Below are positions 1 through 9,843 of a stretch of 64,000 bases of DNA, in pieces. How positions within the stretch are numbered: position 1 is the first letter of the stretch; each line of letters opens with the position of its first letter. The DNA comes from Luteimonas padinae. GTDB lineage: Bacteria > Pseudomonadota > Gammaproteobacteria > Xanthomonadales > Xanthomonadaceae. The position numbers were made by a program, and so were the translations under genes. The DNA lies in the NCBI RefSeq assembly GCF_014652935.1, contig NZ_BMZT01000004.1:1-64000 (forward strand). The letters run 5' to 3'. The notes under the pieces were generated by a model. It made no database searches, was not told the origin of the DNA, and saw nothing but the letters and a program-made list of their open reading frames with translations.

Positions 1-84
<84 letters not shown>

Positions 85-327
85 AAGTTTTCAGGCCGAA
101 GCCCAAAGTCTTGAGTGCAGTCGTTCAAACCCCGAGCTCCAATTACCCGCTTGCATTTGCATGCATTTGAATCTTTGTTGCTCTTGGTGCGAACGTCTGC
201 AAGATGGACAACCATCCACCGGCCAGACGCCCGCACAAGTCACCTGCGCACACTGTCAAAGATCACCGGAAGTGGCCTCAGCGCCTCCTTCCTTCAACCC
301 CTCCGCTTCCGTCGGGGCGAGCCGCAC
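85..327 (-). other. rRNA operon leader
   Basis: Transcribed spacer between the rRNA promoters and the 16S 5' end, with no credible coding frame. It contains the boxA listed separately. Bases just before the mature 16S end should pair with the far side of the gene for RNase III processing, but that partner lies outside the window. Confidence 0.7.
254..265 (-). promoter_or_regulatory. boxA antitermination element of the rRNA leader
   Basis: On the minus strand this reads TGATCTTTGACA, one or two changes from the common rRNA boxA (TGCTCTTTGACA or TGCTCTTTAACA). It lies about 60-70 bases downstream of the proximal promoter and about 170 before the 16S gene, where the NusB/S10 antitermination site is expected. 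Confidence 0.7.
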
Positions 328-355
328 ATTATAGCGCGACTTTCGCGTCCGTCAA
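328..355 (-). promoter_or_regulatory. rRNA operon promoter, proximal
   Basis: Minus strand: TTGACG (350-355), a 16-base spacer, and a perfect TATAAT (328-333). This is the best sigma-70 promoter in the window and points at the 16S gene. A GC-rich discriminator follows the -10, as expected for stringently controlled rRNA promoters. Confidence 0.88.
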
Positions 356-428
356 CACCCTGCCGGGTGGAAACTTCCGCCTCCCGTCGCGGCCAGGCCG
401 ACTGGCCGATCCCGCTGGGGAGCCGCAC

Positions 429-456
429 ATGTTAGCGCGGTTTCGAAGAACGTCAA
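429..456 (-). promoter_or_regulatory. rRNA operon promoter, distal
   Basis: Minus strand: TTGACG (451-456), a 16-base spacer and TAACAT (429-434). It is a 101-base displaced copy of the proximal promoter; the flanking bases (AGCCGCACAT and CGTCAACACCCTG on the plus strand) are also repeated. Tandem promoters are usual for rRNA operons; this one has the weaker -10. Confidence 0.78.
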
Positions 457-634
457 CACCCTGTGAGGGATCTTTCCGACTTCGCCCCGCGCCTCGCGCC
501 GTGCCGGCCACGCCGTGCGGGGCGCGCATTGTGCACGCTTCACCCGGGCATGGGAAGGGGGCATGCACTGCAGACTTGACCGTACCGCGCCACTCCACGA
601 GTGTTGGCGCTTTCCATCCCTTCAGGTGTCCGAA

Positions 635-1087
635 ATGCGTGCTTTTGGCCTGTACCTGACGCTGGCGTGCGCGAGCGTTCTTGCCACCGCATGCGCGAGC
701 GACGAGCCGTGGGTCGAGCTGGGCGGAGAGCGGTTCACCGTGGAGCTGGCCAACGACAACGCGTCGCGCGCCCGTGGCCTGATGTTCCGCGACTCGCTGG
801 CCGAAGGGCACGGGATGCTGTTCATCCACGACAGCGAGGAACGCCAGGCCTACTGGATGAAGAACACGCGGATCCCGCTCGACATCCTCTATTTCGACTC
901 GTCGCTGCGACTGGTATCGCAGCAGCGCGATGTCCCGCCCTGCTCCGCCGGCGACCGCTGCCCGCCCTATCCGAGCAACGCGCCGGCGCTGTACGTGCTG
1001 GAGCTCAATGCCGGGGAAGCCCGGCGCCTGGAGCTGAAGACCGGTGTGGTCATGGAGCTGGCGCCCGGCATCCTGCCCGAGCGCTGA
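635..1087 (+). CDS. DUF192 family lipoprotein
   Basis: A 150-residue exported protein of the DUF192 (PF02643) family, function unknown. Residues 1-20 form a short hydrophobic signal ending in LATAC, so Cys20 is a plausible lipidated residue. The family signature follows: MFRDSLAEGHGMLF near 50-63 and WMKNTRIPLDILYF near 74-87, then a Cys-containing loop (CSAGDRC). The in-frame region upstream of this ATG has no family similarity and would bury the signal peptide, so this start was preferred over the longer frame from 515. It diverges from the rRNA promoters. Family assignment is firm; the exported lipoprotein status is inferred from the N-terminus. Confidence 0.85.
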   Translation: MRAFGLYLTLACASVLATACASDEPWVELGGERFTVELANDNASRARGLMFRDSLAEGHGMLFIHDSEERQAYWMKNTRIPLDILYFDSSLRLVSQQRDVPPCSAGDRCPPYPSNAPALYVLELNAGEARRLELKTGVVMELAPGILPER

Positions 1088-1135
1088 GCGGCCGCACGCC
1101 GCATCACCGGACCGGCCGCCGCGACGGCCGGCGCA

Positions 1136-1321
1136 TCAGACCACCATCATCTCGAAGTCGTCCTTGGTCACGCCGCAGTCCGGGCAGGTCCAGGTGTCGG
1201 GGACGTCTTCCCAGCGCGTGCCCGGCGCGATGCCTTCCTCGGGAATGCCAAGGGCTTCGTCGTAGATGAAGCCGCAGACGACGCACATCCAGGTGCGGCG
1301 GGCGGTGCTGGTCTCGTTCAT
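1136..1321 (-). CDS. rubredoxin
   Basis: A 61-residue one-iron electron carrier. The two iron knuckles are CVVCG (Cys13, Cys16) and CPDCG (Cys46, Cys49), and the spacing and the GxxPGTxWEDVPDxWxCP core are classical rubredoxin. The start is the ATG giving the normal rubredoxin length; the open frame reaches further upstream but with no similarity. It is divergent from thiE-hemL. No partner oxygenase or reductase is nearby, so its electron acceptor cannot be told from this window. Confidence 0.95.
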   Translation of the reverse strand: MNETSTARRTWMCVVCGFIYDEALGIPEEGIAPGTRWEDVPDTWTCPDCGVTKDDFEMMVV

Positions 1322-1401
1322 CGGATAATGGCTTGCGGCTGCTGCGTCCGCGACGCGGGCGGCCATTGTCCCACCACCCTCCGGCAACAGGAAACCACGC
1401 C

Positions 1402-2105
1402 ATGGGCGCTCCCGCCGCAACCGCCACGCCGGTACGCGACCTCCGGCGCGGCCTCTACCTGCTGACCCCGGATGAACGCGACACCGCGCGCCTGCTCAGC
1501 CGCGTCGGCGCGGTGATCGGCCAGGCGTCGCTGCTGCAGTACCGGAACAAGCTCGCCGACGCCGCACTGGCACGGGCGCAGGTCGCGGCGCTGCTGCCGC
1601 TGTGCCGCGCGAACGGCGTGCCGCTGCTGGTGAACGACGACTGGCGCCTGGCCGCGGCGGAGGGTGCCGATGGCGCGCACCTGGGCGAGGACGATGGCGA
1701 CCTGGCCGCGGCACGCGCCACGCTCGGCCCGCACGCCATCCTCGGCGCATCGTGTTACGACAGCCTCGCCCGCGCGGACGCGGCGGCGGCGGCCGGCGCC
1801 AGCTACGTCGCCTTCGGCGCCTGCTTCCCCTCGCCCACCAAGCCCGCTGCCCGCCGCGTGGCGCCCGAGGTGCTCCGGGAAGCCCGGCGTTCCGGCCTGC
1901 CGGTGGTGGCCATCGGCGGGATCACCCCGGACAATGCCCGCAGCGTGGTCGAGGCCGGCGCCGACCTGCTGGCGGTGATCAGCGGCGTATTCGACGCGAC
2001 CGACCCGGTGGCCGCCGCAGGCGCCTACCTGCGGGCGTTCGAGGCCCCACTCCCACCCCTTCCACATGCGACGCGGCCCATGGCCGCACACAGGAACCAT
2101 TCGAA

Positions 2106-2109
<4 letters not shown>
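1402..2109 (+). CDS. thiE: thiamine-phosphate synthase
   Basis: Couples hydroxymethylpyrimidine pyrophosphate to thiazole phosphate to give thiamine monophosphate. Of 235 residues, the TIM-barrel signatures are visible: QYRNK at 46-50 (pyrimidine/PPi contacts), NDD at 78-80 (Mg2+), HLGEDD at 93-98, SPTKPAA at 144-150 and AIGGI at 170-174. The last 25 residues are an unconserved tail. ATG 1402 is the first start that gives normal length. The stop overlaps the hemL start as ATGA, so the two are probably co-transcribed. The other thiamine gene here, thiC, is 20 kb away. Confidence 0.95.
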
Positions 2110-3390
<1,281 letters not shown>

Positions 3391-3407
<17 letters not shown>

Positions 3408-4287
3408 CGTGGAACATCCGGCCGAAGCCGGGCCGAGCCCGTTCGAGCGCGACTTCCTGCCGGCGTCGGAGCAGGGCGCGCGCCACCTCTGGTACCGGCG
3501 GATCTTCCACCACGACGCGCCCGACGAGCGCAACTTCGACCTCGTCCTGATCCTGGTGATCCTCGCCAGCGTGGTGGTGGTGATGCTCGACAGCGTGCCG
3601 GCGGTCAAGGCGCGCTGGCACGCCTGGCTGTATGCCCTGGAATGGCTGTTCACGCTGGCCTTCGCCTTCGAGTACGCCGTTCGCCTGTGGGTGGTGAAGC
3701 GCCCGCTGCGCTACGCGACCAGCTTCTTCGGCGTGATCGACCTGCTGGCCATCCTGCCCACGTTCCTGTCGCTGCTGTTTCCCGCCAGCGCATCGTTCGC
3801 CGTGATCCGCGCGCTGCGCCTGCTGCGCGTGTTCCGGGTGCTGAAGCTGGTGGAGTACTCCAGCGAGGCCGGCGTCCTGATCCAGGCGCTTCTGCGCAGC
3901 CGGCGCAAGATCTTCGTGTTCATCGCCACGCTGCTGACCATCGTGGTGATCTTCGGTGCGCTGATGTACGTCGTCGAAGGCCCGGAGCACGGCTTCACCA
4001 GCATCCCCACCGGCATGTACTGGGCGATCGTGACCGTGGGCACCGTGGGCTTCGGCGACGTCGCCCCGGCCACCGGCTTCGGCCGCTTCATCACCTCGGT
4101 GCTGATCGTCATCGGCTACAGCATCATCGCGGTGCCGACGGGCATCTACACCGCCGAGCTCGCGCGCTCCCTGCAGCCGCGGCGGCGGCAGGTCCGCTGC
4201 ACCGAATGCGGACTACCCGACCACGAGGCCGACGCCTGGCACTGCCGCAAATGCGGCCGGGCGCTGGCGCCCGAAGACGCCGACTGA
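3391..4287 (+). CDS. voltage-gated ion channel with C-terminal zinc ribbon
   Basis: A 298-residue six-helix cation channel (Ion_trans family). S1 is around 50-67, with further helices to about 130. S4 carries regularly spaced positives (Arg140, 143, 146, 149, Lys152), so it looks voltage-sensing. The pore loop ends in TVGFGD (218-223), a K+-type filter with Phe where Tyr is usual, and S6 follows at 233-255. After S6 a soluble tail has two CxxC pairs (Cys270/273 and 285/288), a small zinc ribbon. ATG 3391 lies inside the end of hemL in another frame; no later Met precedes S1. K+ selectivity is inferred from the filter. Confidence 0.88.
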
Positions 4288-4305
4288 ACCGCGCCGGCGG
4301 GGTGC

Positions 4306-5511
4306 TCAGCGCAGGGCGGCCTCGAGCCGCTCGAGTCCTTCGGCCACGTCCGCGCCGGTGATGGTCAGCGCAGGCACGAAACGCAGCACGTCCGGCCCCG
4401 CCTGCAGCAGCAGCAGGCCCTGCGCCGCGGCGCGGTCGAGGATCTCCGCCGCGCGGCCGGCATGCTCCGGCCGCAGCACCGCGCCCAGCATCAGCCCGCG
4501 GCCACGGACCTCCTGGAACAGGCCGTGCCTGGCATCGATGGCCGACAGGCCCTCGCGCAGCGCGGCCGCCTGCCGCGAGACGTTCTCCACGACCGCGGAC
4601 GACGCGATCTTGCGCAGCGCCACGCGCGCCACCGCCGCGGCCAGCGGATTGCCGCCGAAGGTGGTGCCGTGGTCGCCGAACCGCATCGCGTCCGCGGCCT
4701 GCGGGCCCACCAGCATCGCGCCGATGGGGAAGCCGCCGCCCAGCGCCTTGGCCAGGGTGACGATGTCCGGCACCACGCCGTCGTGCCAGTGCGCGAACAG
4801 CTCGCCGGTGCGGCCCATGCCGCTCTGGATCTCGTCGAGCACCAGCAGCGCGCCGTGGCGGTCGCACAGCGCGCGCACGGCCTGCAGGAAGCCGGGCGCC
4901 GCCGGCAGCACGCCACCCTCGCCCTGCACAGGCTCGAGCATGACCGCGGCGACGTCGCCACCGGCCATCGCGGCCTCCAGCGCGGCGACGTCGTTGAAGT
5001 CCACGTAGCGGAAGCCGCCGGGCAGCGGCTCGTAGCCGGCCTGGTACTTCGGCTGCGCGGTGGCGGTGACGGCCGCCAGCGTGCGGCCATGGAAGCTGCC
5101 GCGGAAGGTGACGATGGTGCGGCGCGCGGCCTCGCGGCCCTGCCCCGCGGCCCATTTGCGCACGAGCTTGATGGCGGCCTCGTTGGCTTCGGCGCCGGAG
5201 TTGCAGAAGAACACACGCTCGGCGAAGCGCGAGGCCTGCACCAGTTCCTGCGCCAGGCGCAGCGGCGGCTCGCTGTGGAAGACGTTGCTGGTGTGCCAGA
5301 GCCTGCCGGCCTGCTCGACCAGCGCGGCCACCAGGTCAGGATCGGCATGCCCGAGGCTGCAGACCGCGATGCCGGCGGAGAAGTCGATGTAGTCGCGGCC
5401 TTCGCTGTCCCAGACGCGCGCGCCCTGGCCGCGCTCGAGCACCAGCTCGCGCTGGCGGTAGACCGGCAGGTAATGGTCGCGGCCGAGGGCCAGCAGGTCG
5501 TTCAGGGACAT
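4306..5511 (-). CDS. argD: acetylornithine/succinyldiaminopimelate-type aminotransferase
   Basis: Class III PLP aminotransferase, 401 residues. Visible motifs are FSAGIAVCSLGH (44-55), NSGAEANE (104-111), FHGRTLAAV (140-148), LDEIQSGMGRTG (225-236) and the Schiff-base lysine Lys255 in LAKALGGGFPIGA. The likely substrates are N-acetylornithine (arginine synthesis) or succinyl-diaminopimelate (lysine synthesis). The catabolic AstC enzyme is close in sequence, and no arg or ast genes flank it here, so the pathway is not settled. The start is the ATG before SLNDLLALGRDHYLP, matching the usual family N-terminus. Confidence 0.88.
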   Translation of the reverse strand: MSLNDLLALGRDHYLPVYRQRELVLERGQGARVWDSEGRDYIDFSAGIAVCSLGHADPDLVAALVEQAGRLWHTSNVFHSEPPLRLAQELVQASRFAERVFFCNSGAEANEAAIKLVRKWAAGQGREAARRTIVTFRGSFHGRTLAAVTATAQPKYQAGYEPLPGGFRYVDFNDVAALEAAMAGGDVAAVMLEPVQGEGGVLPAAPGFLQAVRALCDRHGALLVLDEIQSGMGRTGELFAHWHDGVVPDIVTLAKALGGGFPIGAMLVGPQAADAMRFGDHGTTFGGNPLAAAVARVALRKIASSAVVENVSRQAAALREGLSAIDARHGLFQEVRGRGLMLGAVLRPEHAGRAAEILDRAAAQGLLLLQAGPDVLRFVPALTITGADVAEGLERLEAALR

Positions 5512-5581
5512 GGGAGCGGTGCGTGCGGATGGACCGGGCATTGTCTCACCCCGCCCGCGGATGCCGGGCCGCGCGCCGCGC

Positions 5582-6403
5582 TCAGTCGAGGAACAGGTCG
5601 GGGAACAGCGGCTTCGAGGAGTCCACGGCATATCCGGACAGGTCGGTGACGCCGGCTTCGGCCAGCACCTCGTCGTCGATCAGGAAGCGGCCGCTGAACC
5701 CCTTGGCCTCGCGCACCAGCACGGCGTGCGCGGCGTCGGCCATGATCTCGGGCCGGCGGCCGTTGCCGGGCTCCACGCCCGGAATCATGTTCAGCGCATC
5801 GGTACCGATGATGGTGCGCGGCCACAGCGCGTTCACCGCCACGCCCTTCGGCCCGAACTCGGCGGCCAGGCCCAGCGTCACGAAGCTCATGCCCATCTTC
5901 GCCAGCGTGTAGCCGGTGTGCGGGCCCCACCACTTCGGATCCAGCGACGGCGGCGGCGCCAGCGTCAGGATGTGCGGGTTCGGCGCCTCCAGCAGATGCG
6001 GCAGGCAGGCCTGCGCGCAGAGGAAGCTGCCGCGCGCGTTGACCTGCTGCATCAGGTCGAAGCGCTTCATCGGCGTGTCGAGCGTGCCGCGCAGCCAGAT
6101 CGCGCTGGCGTTGTTGACCAGGATGTCGATGCCGCCAAAGGCGTCGACGGCGGCCGCGACCGCTGCGCGCACCTGGTCCTCCTCGCGGATGTCGCACTTC
6201 AGCGCCAGGCCCTGGCCGCCGGCTTCGGTCACCGCCTGGGCGGCGGTGTGGATGGTGCCGGGGAGCTTCGGGTTCGGCACGTCCGACTTGGCCACGATGG
6301 CCACGTTGGCGCCATCGCGCGCGGAACGCAGCGCGATCGCGAGCCCGATGCCGCGCGAAGCGCCGGTGATGAAGAGGGTCTTGCCGGCAAGGGAAGCAAC
6401 CAT
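5582..6403 (-). CDS. SDR family oxidoreductase, HSDL2-like
   Basis: Short-chain dehydrogenase of 273 residues. The cofactor loop TGASRGIG (13-20), NNAS (97-100) and the catalytic pair Tyr165/Lys169 (YTLAK) are present. The region around LTLAPP (146-151) and WWGPHTGYTLAKMGMS resembles the catalytic part of hydroxysteroid dehydrogenase-like 2, but the residue where that family has the catalytic Ser is Ala149. The C-terminal LIDDEVLAEAGVTDLSGYA is also typical of HSDL2-type proteins. The substrate is unknown; acyl or steroid-like compounds are plausible from family membership only. Confidence 0.85.
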   Translation of the reverse strand: MVASLAGKTLFITGASRGIGLAIALRSARDGANVAIVAKSDVPNPKLPGTIHTAAQAVTEAGGQGLALKCDIREEDQVRAAVAAAVDAFGGIDILVNNASAIWLRGTLDTPMKRFDLMQQVNARGSFLCAQACLPHLLEAPNPHILTLAPPPSLDPKWWGPHTGYTLAKMGMSFVTLGLAAEFGPKGVAVNALWPRTIIGTDALNMIPGVEPGNGRRPEIMADAAHAVLVREAKGFSGRFLIDDEVLAEAGVTDLSGYAVDSSKPLFPDLFLD

Positions 6404-6419
6404 GGGCGAACGTCCTTCC

Positions 6420-6447
6420 TGTGGAAGCGGCTACAGCCGCGATGCGG
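6420..6447 (+). repeat. REP-like palindrome, single copy
   Basis: Reads TGTGGAAGCGGCTACAGCCG and continues CGATGCGG. It is a slightly diverged copy of the palindrome at 21101 and 27517 (GGAGCGGCTACAGCCGCGA). It sits in the promoter-side gap between the SDR start and the end of the kinase-like gene. Confidence 0.65.
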
Positions 6448-6475
6448 TGATGATAGGGCAGGGGACGCCCGCGGC

Positions 6476-7141
6476 TCAGGGCTTCGGGCCCTGGCCCTCG
6501 TTGTCCTCCCACTTGAGGATGCGGCGGGTGACGAAGCGATAGACCGGCTTGCCGGTGGCGAACCAGGCCTCGCGAAGCCACGACCGGCGTTTCAGCACGC
6601 GACGCTCGACCGGGGTGATCGAACCCGGGCAATAGGTGCGCTTGTGCTTGAGCAGGTGGCGCAGGTCCTCGCGCGCGAGCAGGCGCATCCAGCGCGAGCG
6701 CGGGTCGCCGCGCACGGCGAGCTGGAAATCGATGAGCGCCGGGCGTCCGTCCTCGAGCACCAGCCAGTTCGCCTCCTTGGCGAGGTCGTTGTGGGCGAGG
6801 CCGCGGCGATGCAGCTGCTGCAACAGCCTGCGCGCGCGCCGGAAGTAGGCGAGATCACCGCGCGGCGGGCGCTGGTACATCGCATCGCCGGCCATGAAGC
6901 TGCGGTCGAGCACGCGCCCGTCCCAGCGCAGCAGCTGCGGTACGTCGGCCATGCCCGCCACCGCGCGCAGCCCCCGCGCCTCGCGCCGGGCCAGCCACCA
7001 GGCCGGCACCCGCAGCCACCACGGCACGTGGCGCAGGTCGCGGCGCACGAACACGGCGCCCGCGGAGTCGCGCATCAGCGCGATGCGCCCGAAGCTGTCC
7101 GCCTTCAGCGCCGCGACTTCGACTGAACCCCGATGATCCAT
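6476..7141 (-). CDS. small protein-kinase-like protein (RIO/WaaP-like fold)
   Basis: A 221-residue protein with a minimal kinase core: HNDLAKEANWLV (117-128) matches the catalytic loop with Asp119 and Asn125, and LIDFQLA (137-142) matches the Mg-binding DFG with Gln for Gly. The N-terminal part lacks a clear glycine-rich loop. Such proteins are annotated as serine/threonine or LPS kinases (RIO1 or WaaP related); the substrate cannot be told. It starts 51 bases from the divergent DedA/PAP2 gene, so a shared promoter region and a cell-envelope role are possible. The start gives MDHRGSVEV; the much longer open frame upstream is antisense to the neighbour. Confidence 0.75.
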   Translation of the reverse strand: MDHRGSVEVAALKADSFGRIALMRDSAGAVFVRRDLRHVPWWLRVPAWWLARREARGLRAVAGMADVPQLLRWDGRVLDRSFMAGDAMYQRPPRGDLAYFRRARRLLQQLHRRGLAHNDLAKEANWLVLEDGRPALIDFQLAVRGDPRSRWMRLLAREDLRHLLKHKRTYCPGSITPVERRVLKRRSWLREAWFATGKPVYRFVTRRILKWEDNEGQGPKP

Positions 7142-7179
7142 GGCGGCATTGTAGGCGGCGCAAGCGCGACGCCGGCTGC

Positions 7180-7185
7180 CATAAT
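7180..7185 (+). promoter_or_regulatory. -10-like CATAAT just before the DedA/PAP2 start
   Basis: CATAAT ends 7 bases before the GTG start of the next gene, so transcription would begin at or next to the start codon. No convincing -35 is seen. See the leaderless-transcript finding. Confidence 0.45.
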
Positions 7186-7192
7186 CTCGCCG

Positions 7193-9193
7193 GTGAGTGC
7201 CTGGTTCGACAGCCTCGTTGCCTGGATCGGCGCCCATCCCGTGGCCGCCGGCGTGGCCATATTCCTGGTCGCCTTCTGCGACGCGGTGATCATCCTCGGC
7301 GCGATCGTGCCGGCGCTGCCGCTGCTGTTCGCGATCGGCGTGCTGATCGGCCTGGGCGAGATCTCCGGCCCGTACGCCGTGGCCTGCGCCGCGGCCGGCG
7401 CCTTCCTGGGCGACGCCAGCAGCTACTGGATCGGCCACCGCTGGGGGCCGCGGCTGCGCGCCACCTGGCCGTTCAGCAAGTACCCGCAGTTGCTCGAGCG
7501 CGCGGAGCTGCTGTTCCGCCGCAACGAGACCAAGGGCATCTTCATCGCGCGCTACGTCGGGCCGGTGCGTCCGTTCGTGCCCGCCATCGCCGGCATGGCG
7601 CGGATGCCGCTCCGCCGCTACCTCCCGGCCAGCGTCGTCGCCGCGATCAGCTGGGCGGTGCTGTTCCTGGCCCCGGGCTGGCTGTTTGGCGAGGCGTACG
7701 AGGCCGTGGCCGCGGTCGCCGACCGGCTGGCGCTGGTGGTCGGCGCCCTGCTGGCGGCGATCGCCCTGGCCTGGGCGCTGGTGCTCTACACCTACCGCTG
7801 GTTCGCCAACCACGCCGACGCCCTGCTGGCCCGCGCCCTGCGCTGGACCCGCGACCATCCGCGGCTGGGGCGCTACGCGGCCGCGCTGATCTCGCCCAAC
7901 CGGCCGGAGTCGGCCTCGCTGGCGCTGCTCGCAGCCTGCCTGCTGGCGATCGGCGTCGCCTGGTTCACCCTGCTGGCCACCATGCTCGCCCGCGGCGGTC
8001 CACTGGCGCTGGACCTGCGCATCCACGAGGCGATGTACGCGCTGCGCAATCCGCTGGCCGACCGGCTGATGGCGGCGCTGGCCTCGATCGGCGACCCGGT
8101 GGTGCTGGCGCTGCCGATCGCGCTGTCCACGCTGTGGCTGCTGTGGCGCCGGCGCTGGATGGCGGCGGCGCACTGGCTGGCGGCGCTGGCCTTCGGGCTG
8201 GCGCTGACCGCGGCGCTGGAGGCCGCCATCGACATGCCGCGGCCACCCACCGCGCTCAGCGGCTTCGGCTTCCCGGCGGTCGGGCTGACGATGACCACGA
8301 TCACCTTCGGCTTCTTCGCGGTGCTGATCGCGCGCGAGCTGCCGGGCCGGCAGCGGGTCTGGCCCTACCTGGTCTCGGGCGCGGTGGTGGCGGTGCTGGG
8401 CTTCGCGCGCCTGTACCTGGGCGCGCACTGGCTGACCGACCTGGTCGGCGGGATGCTGCTGGGCATCGCCTGGCTGCTGGCGCTGGGCATCGCCTACCGC
8501 CGCCACGTGGCGCGCTCGTTCTGGATGCGACCGCTGGCGGCGCTGTTCTACGGTGCGTTCACCGTGGCCGCGCTGTGGCATGCGCCGCGCGCGGTCGATC
8601 CGTTGCTGGAGCGCTTCGCGCCGACGCCGCCGCCGGCCAACATCGACCTCGACACCTGGTGGCAGGACGGCTGGGCCGAACTGCCCTGGCAGCGCAACGA
8701 GCGCGATGCCAGCCGGCGCTGGCCGCTGGACGTGCAGGTGGCCGGGCCGCTGGACCCCATCGAACGCCACCTGGCCGCCCGCGGCTGGCGCACCCAGCCC
8801 CAGGCCGACTGGCGCGCGGCCCTGCTCCTGCTCGACGACGACACCCCGGCGCAGGCCCAGCGGGTGCTTCCGGCCACGCTCGGCGCCAGTGCCGAGGCGC
8901 TGCTGATGCGGCGCAGCCTCGACGACGGCCGCCTCGTGGTGCTGCGCCTGTGGCGCGCGCCGCGGCAGCCGCGCGACGGCACGCCGCTGTGGATCGGCAC
9001 GGCGCAGACGCTCACCCACGTGAGGCCGTTCGACCTGTTCGGCCTGTGGTCCCCGGATCCCGACGCCAGCGGCGCCTATTCGCTGCTGCGCGGCGACCTG
9101 GCCGGGCTGGAGCAGCAGGAGGATCCGCACCCGGCCTCGGGGGAGCCCGTGCTGCGCCTGCGGACGCCGCGCGTGCCCGCGCCTTCGCCCTAG
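7193..9193 (+). CDS. DedA - PAP2 - LssY three-domain membrane protein
   Basis: A 666-residue fusion. Residues 1-200 are a DedA/SNARE-associated domain with GAFLGDASSYWIG (69-81) and the membrane-entry segment around 117-134 rich in Arg and Pro. Residues about 240-450 are a PAP2-type phosphatase: motif 1 MPRPP (348-352) and motif 3 RLYLGAHWLTD (406-416) are present, but motif 2, normally PSGH, reads PAVGLT (361-366). The C-terminal 200 residues resemble the soluble LssY C-terminal domain. About ten to twelve membrane segments are predicted by eye. The role is likely lipid flipping or dephosphorylation at the inner membrane. GTG 7193 was preferred because the upstream frame runs across the divergent promoter and kinase start. 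Confidence 0.85.
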   Translation: MSAWFDSLVAWIGAHPVAAGVAIFLVAFCDAVIILGAIVPALPLLFAIGVLIGLGEISGPYAVACAAAGAFLGDASSYWIGHRWGPRLRATWPFSKYPQLLERAELLFRRNETKGIFIARYVGPVRPFVPAIAGMARMPLRRYLPASVVAAISWAVLFLAPGWLFGEAYEAVAAVADRLALVVGALLAAIALAWALVLYTYRWFANHADALLARALRWTRDHPRLGRYAAALISPNRPESASLALLAACLLAIGVAWFTLLATMLARGGPLALDLRIHEAMYALRNPLADRLMAALASIGDPVVLALPIALSTLWLLWRRRWMAAAHWLAALAFGLALTAALEAAIDMPRPPTALSGFGFPAVGLTMTTITFGFFAVLIARELPGRQRVWPYLVSGAVVAVLGFARLYLGAHWLTDLVGGMLLGIAWLLALGIAYRRHVARSFWMRPLAALFYGAFTVAALWHAPRAVDPLLERFAPTPPPANIDLDTWWQDGWAELPWQRNERDASRRWPLDVQVAGPLDPIERHLAARGWRTQPQADWRAALLLLDDDTPAQAQRVLPATLGASAEALLMRRSLDDGRLVVLRLWRAPRQPRDGTPLWIGTAQTLTHVRPFDLFGLWSPDPDASGAYSLLRGDLAGLEQQEDPHPASGEPVLRLRTPRVPAPSP

Positions 9194-9765
9194 CCGATCA
9201 GTTCGAGCAGGCCGTCGAGCCGCTTGTGCGGATCATCGACACCGAGCATCGCGGCGCGACGCTCCTCCGGCATCGGCAGCATCTCGAGCAGGCGCCAGCC
9301 CACCCACACCGCGTCCTCGATGCTGCCGTCCGCGCCCGGCGGACGCCCGACCTGGTCGAAGATGCGCTCGAGCAGGGTGCCCAGCAGCGCGTGCTCCGGC
9401 CGCAGCCGGGCCACGGACGGCACCTCCCCGAGCCACTCCACGCGGGCTTCGACCAGGCCGCTGTCGCGCACCGACGTGGCCAGCACGCGGAACCTGCGCT
9501 CGCCGCGCACGCGCAGGGTGAGCAGGCCGTCGTCGTCGGTGCCGAAGTCCTCGATCACCGCTTCGGTGCCGAACTCGGCCGGGACCGCCGGCGCGCCGAC
9601 CTCGTCGCCCTCGGCGATCAGGCAGATGCCGAAGCCGTGGCCGCTGCGGCCGCACTCGCCGACCATGTCCAGGTAGCGCGACTCGAACACGCGCAGGCCC
9701 ATCACCGCGCCGGGGACGAGCACGGCCTGCAGGGGGAACAGCGGAAGCATGGGAATCCCGGCCAT
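9190..9765 (-). CDS. LON N-terminal-like substrate-binding domain protein
   Basis: A 191-residue stand-alone LON substrate-binding domain (PF02190): it opens with LPLFPLQAVLVPG and contains LRVFESRYLDMV, the signature of the ATP-dependent protease N-domain, but has no AAA+ or protease part. Such proteins are common in proteobacteria and their function is not established. Its stop overlaps the convergent DedA/PAP2 stop in a shared CTAG. Confidence 0.9.
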   Translation of the reverse strand: MAGIPMLPLFPLQAVLVPGAVMGLRVFESRYLDMVGECGRSGHGFGICLIAEGDEVGAPAVPAEFGTEAVIEDFGTDDDGLLTLRVRGERRFRVLATSVRDSGLVEARVEWLGEVPSVARLRPEHALLGTLLERIFDQVGRPPGADGSIEDAVWVGWRLLEMLPMPEERRAAMLGVDDPHKRLDGLLELIG

Positions 9766-9843
9766 CGCCGACAGTCTACCCAGCGGACGTCAAGGCGAGG
9801 CGGCGGCCGCGCCGGCCGCGACGCGCAGGCGCACGGCCACGGC

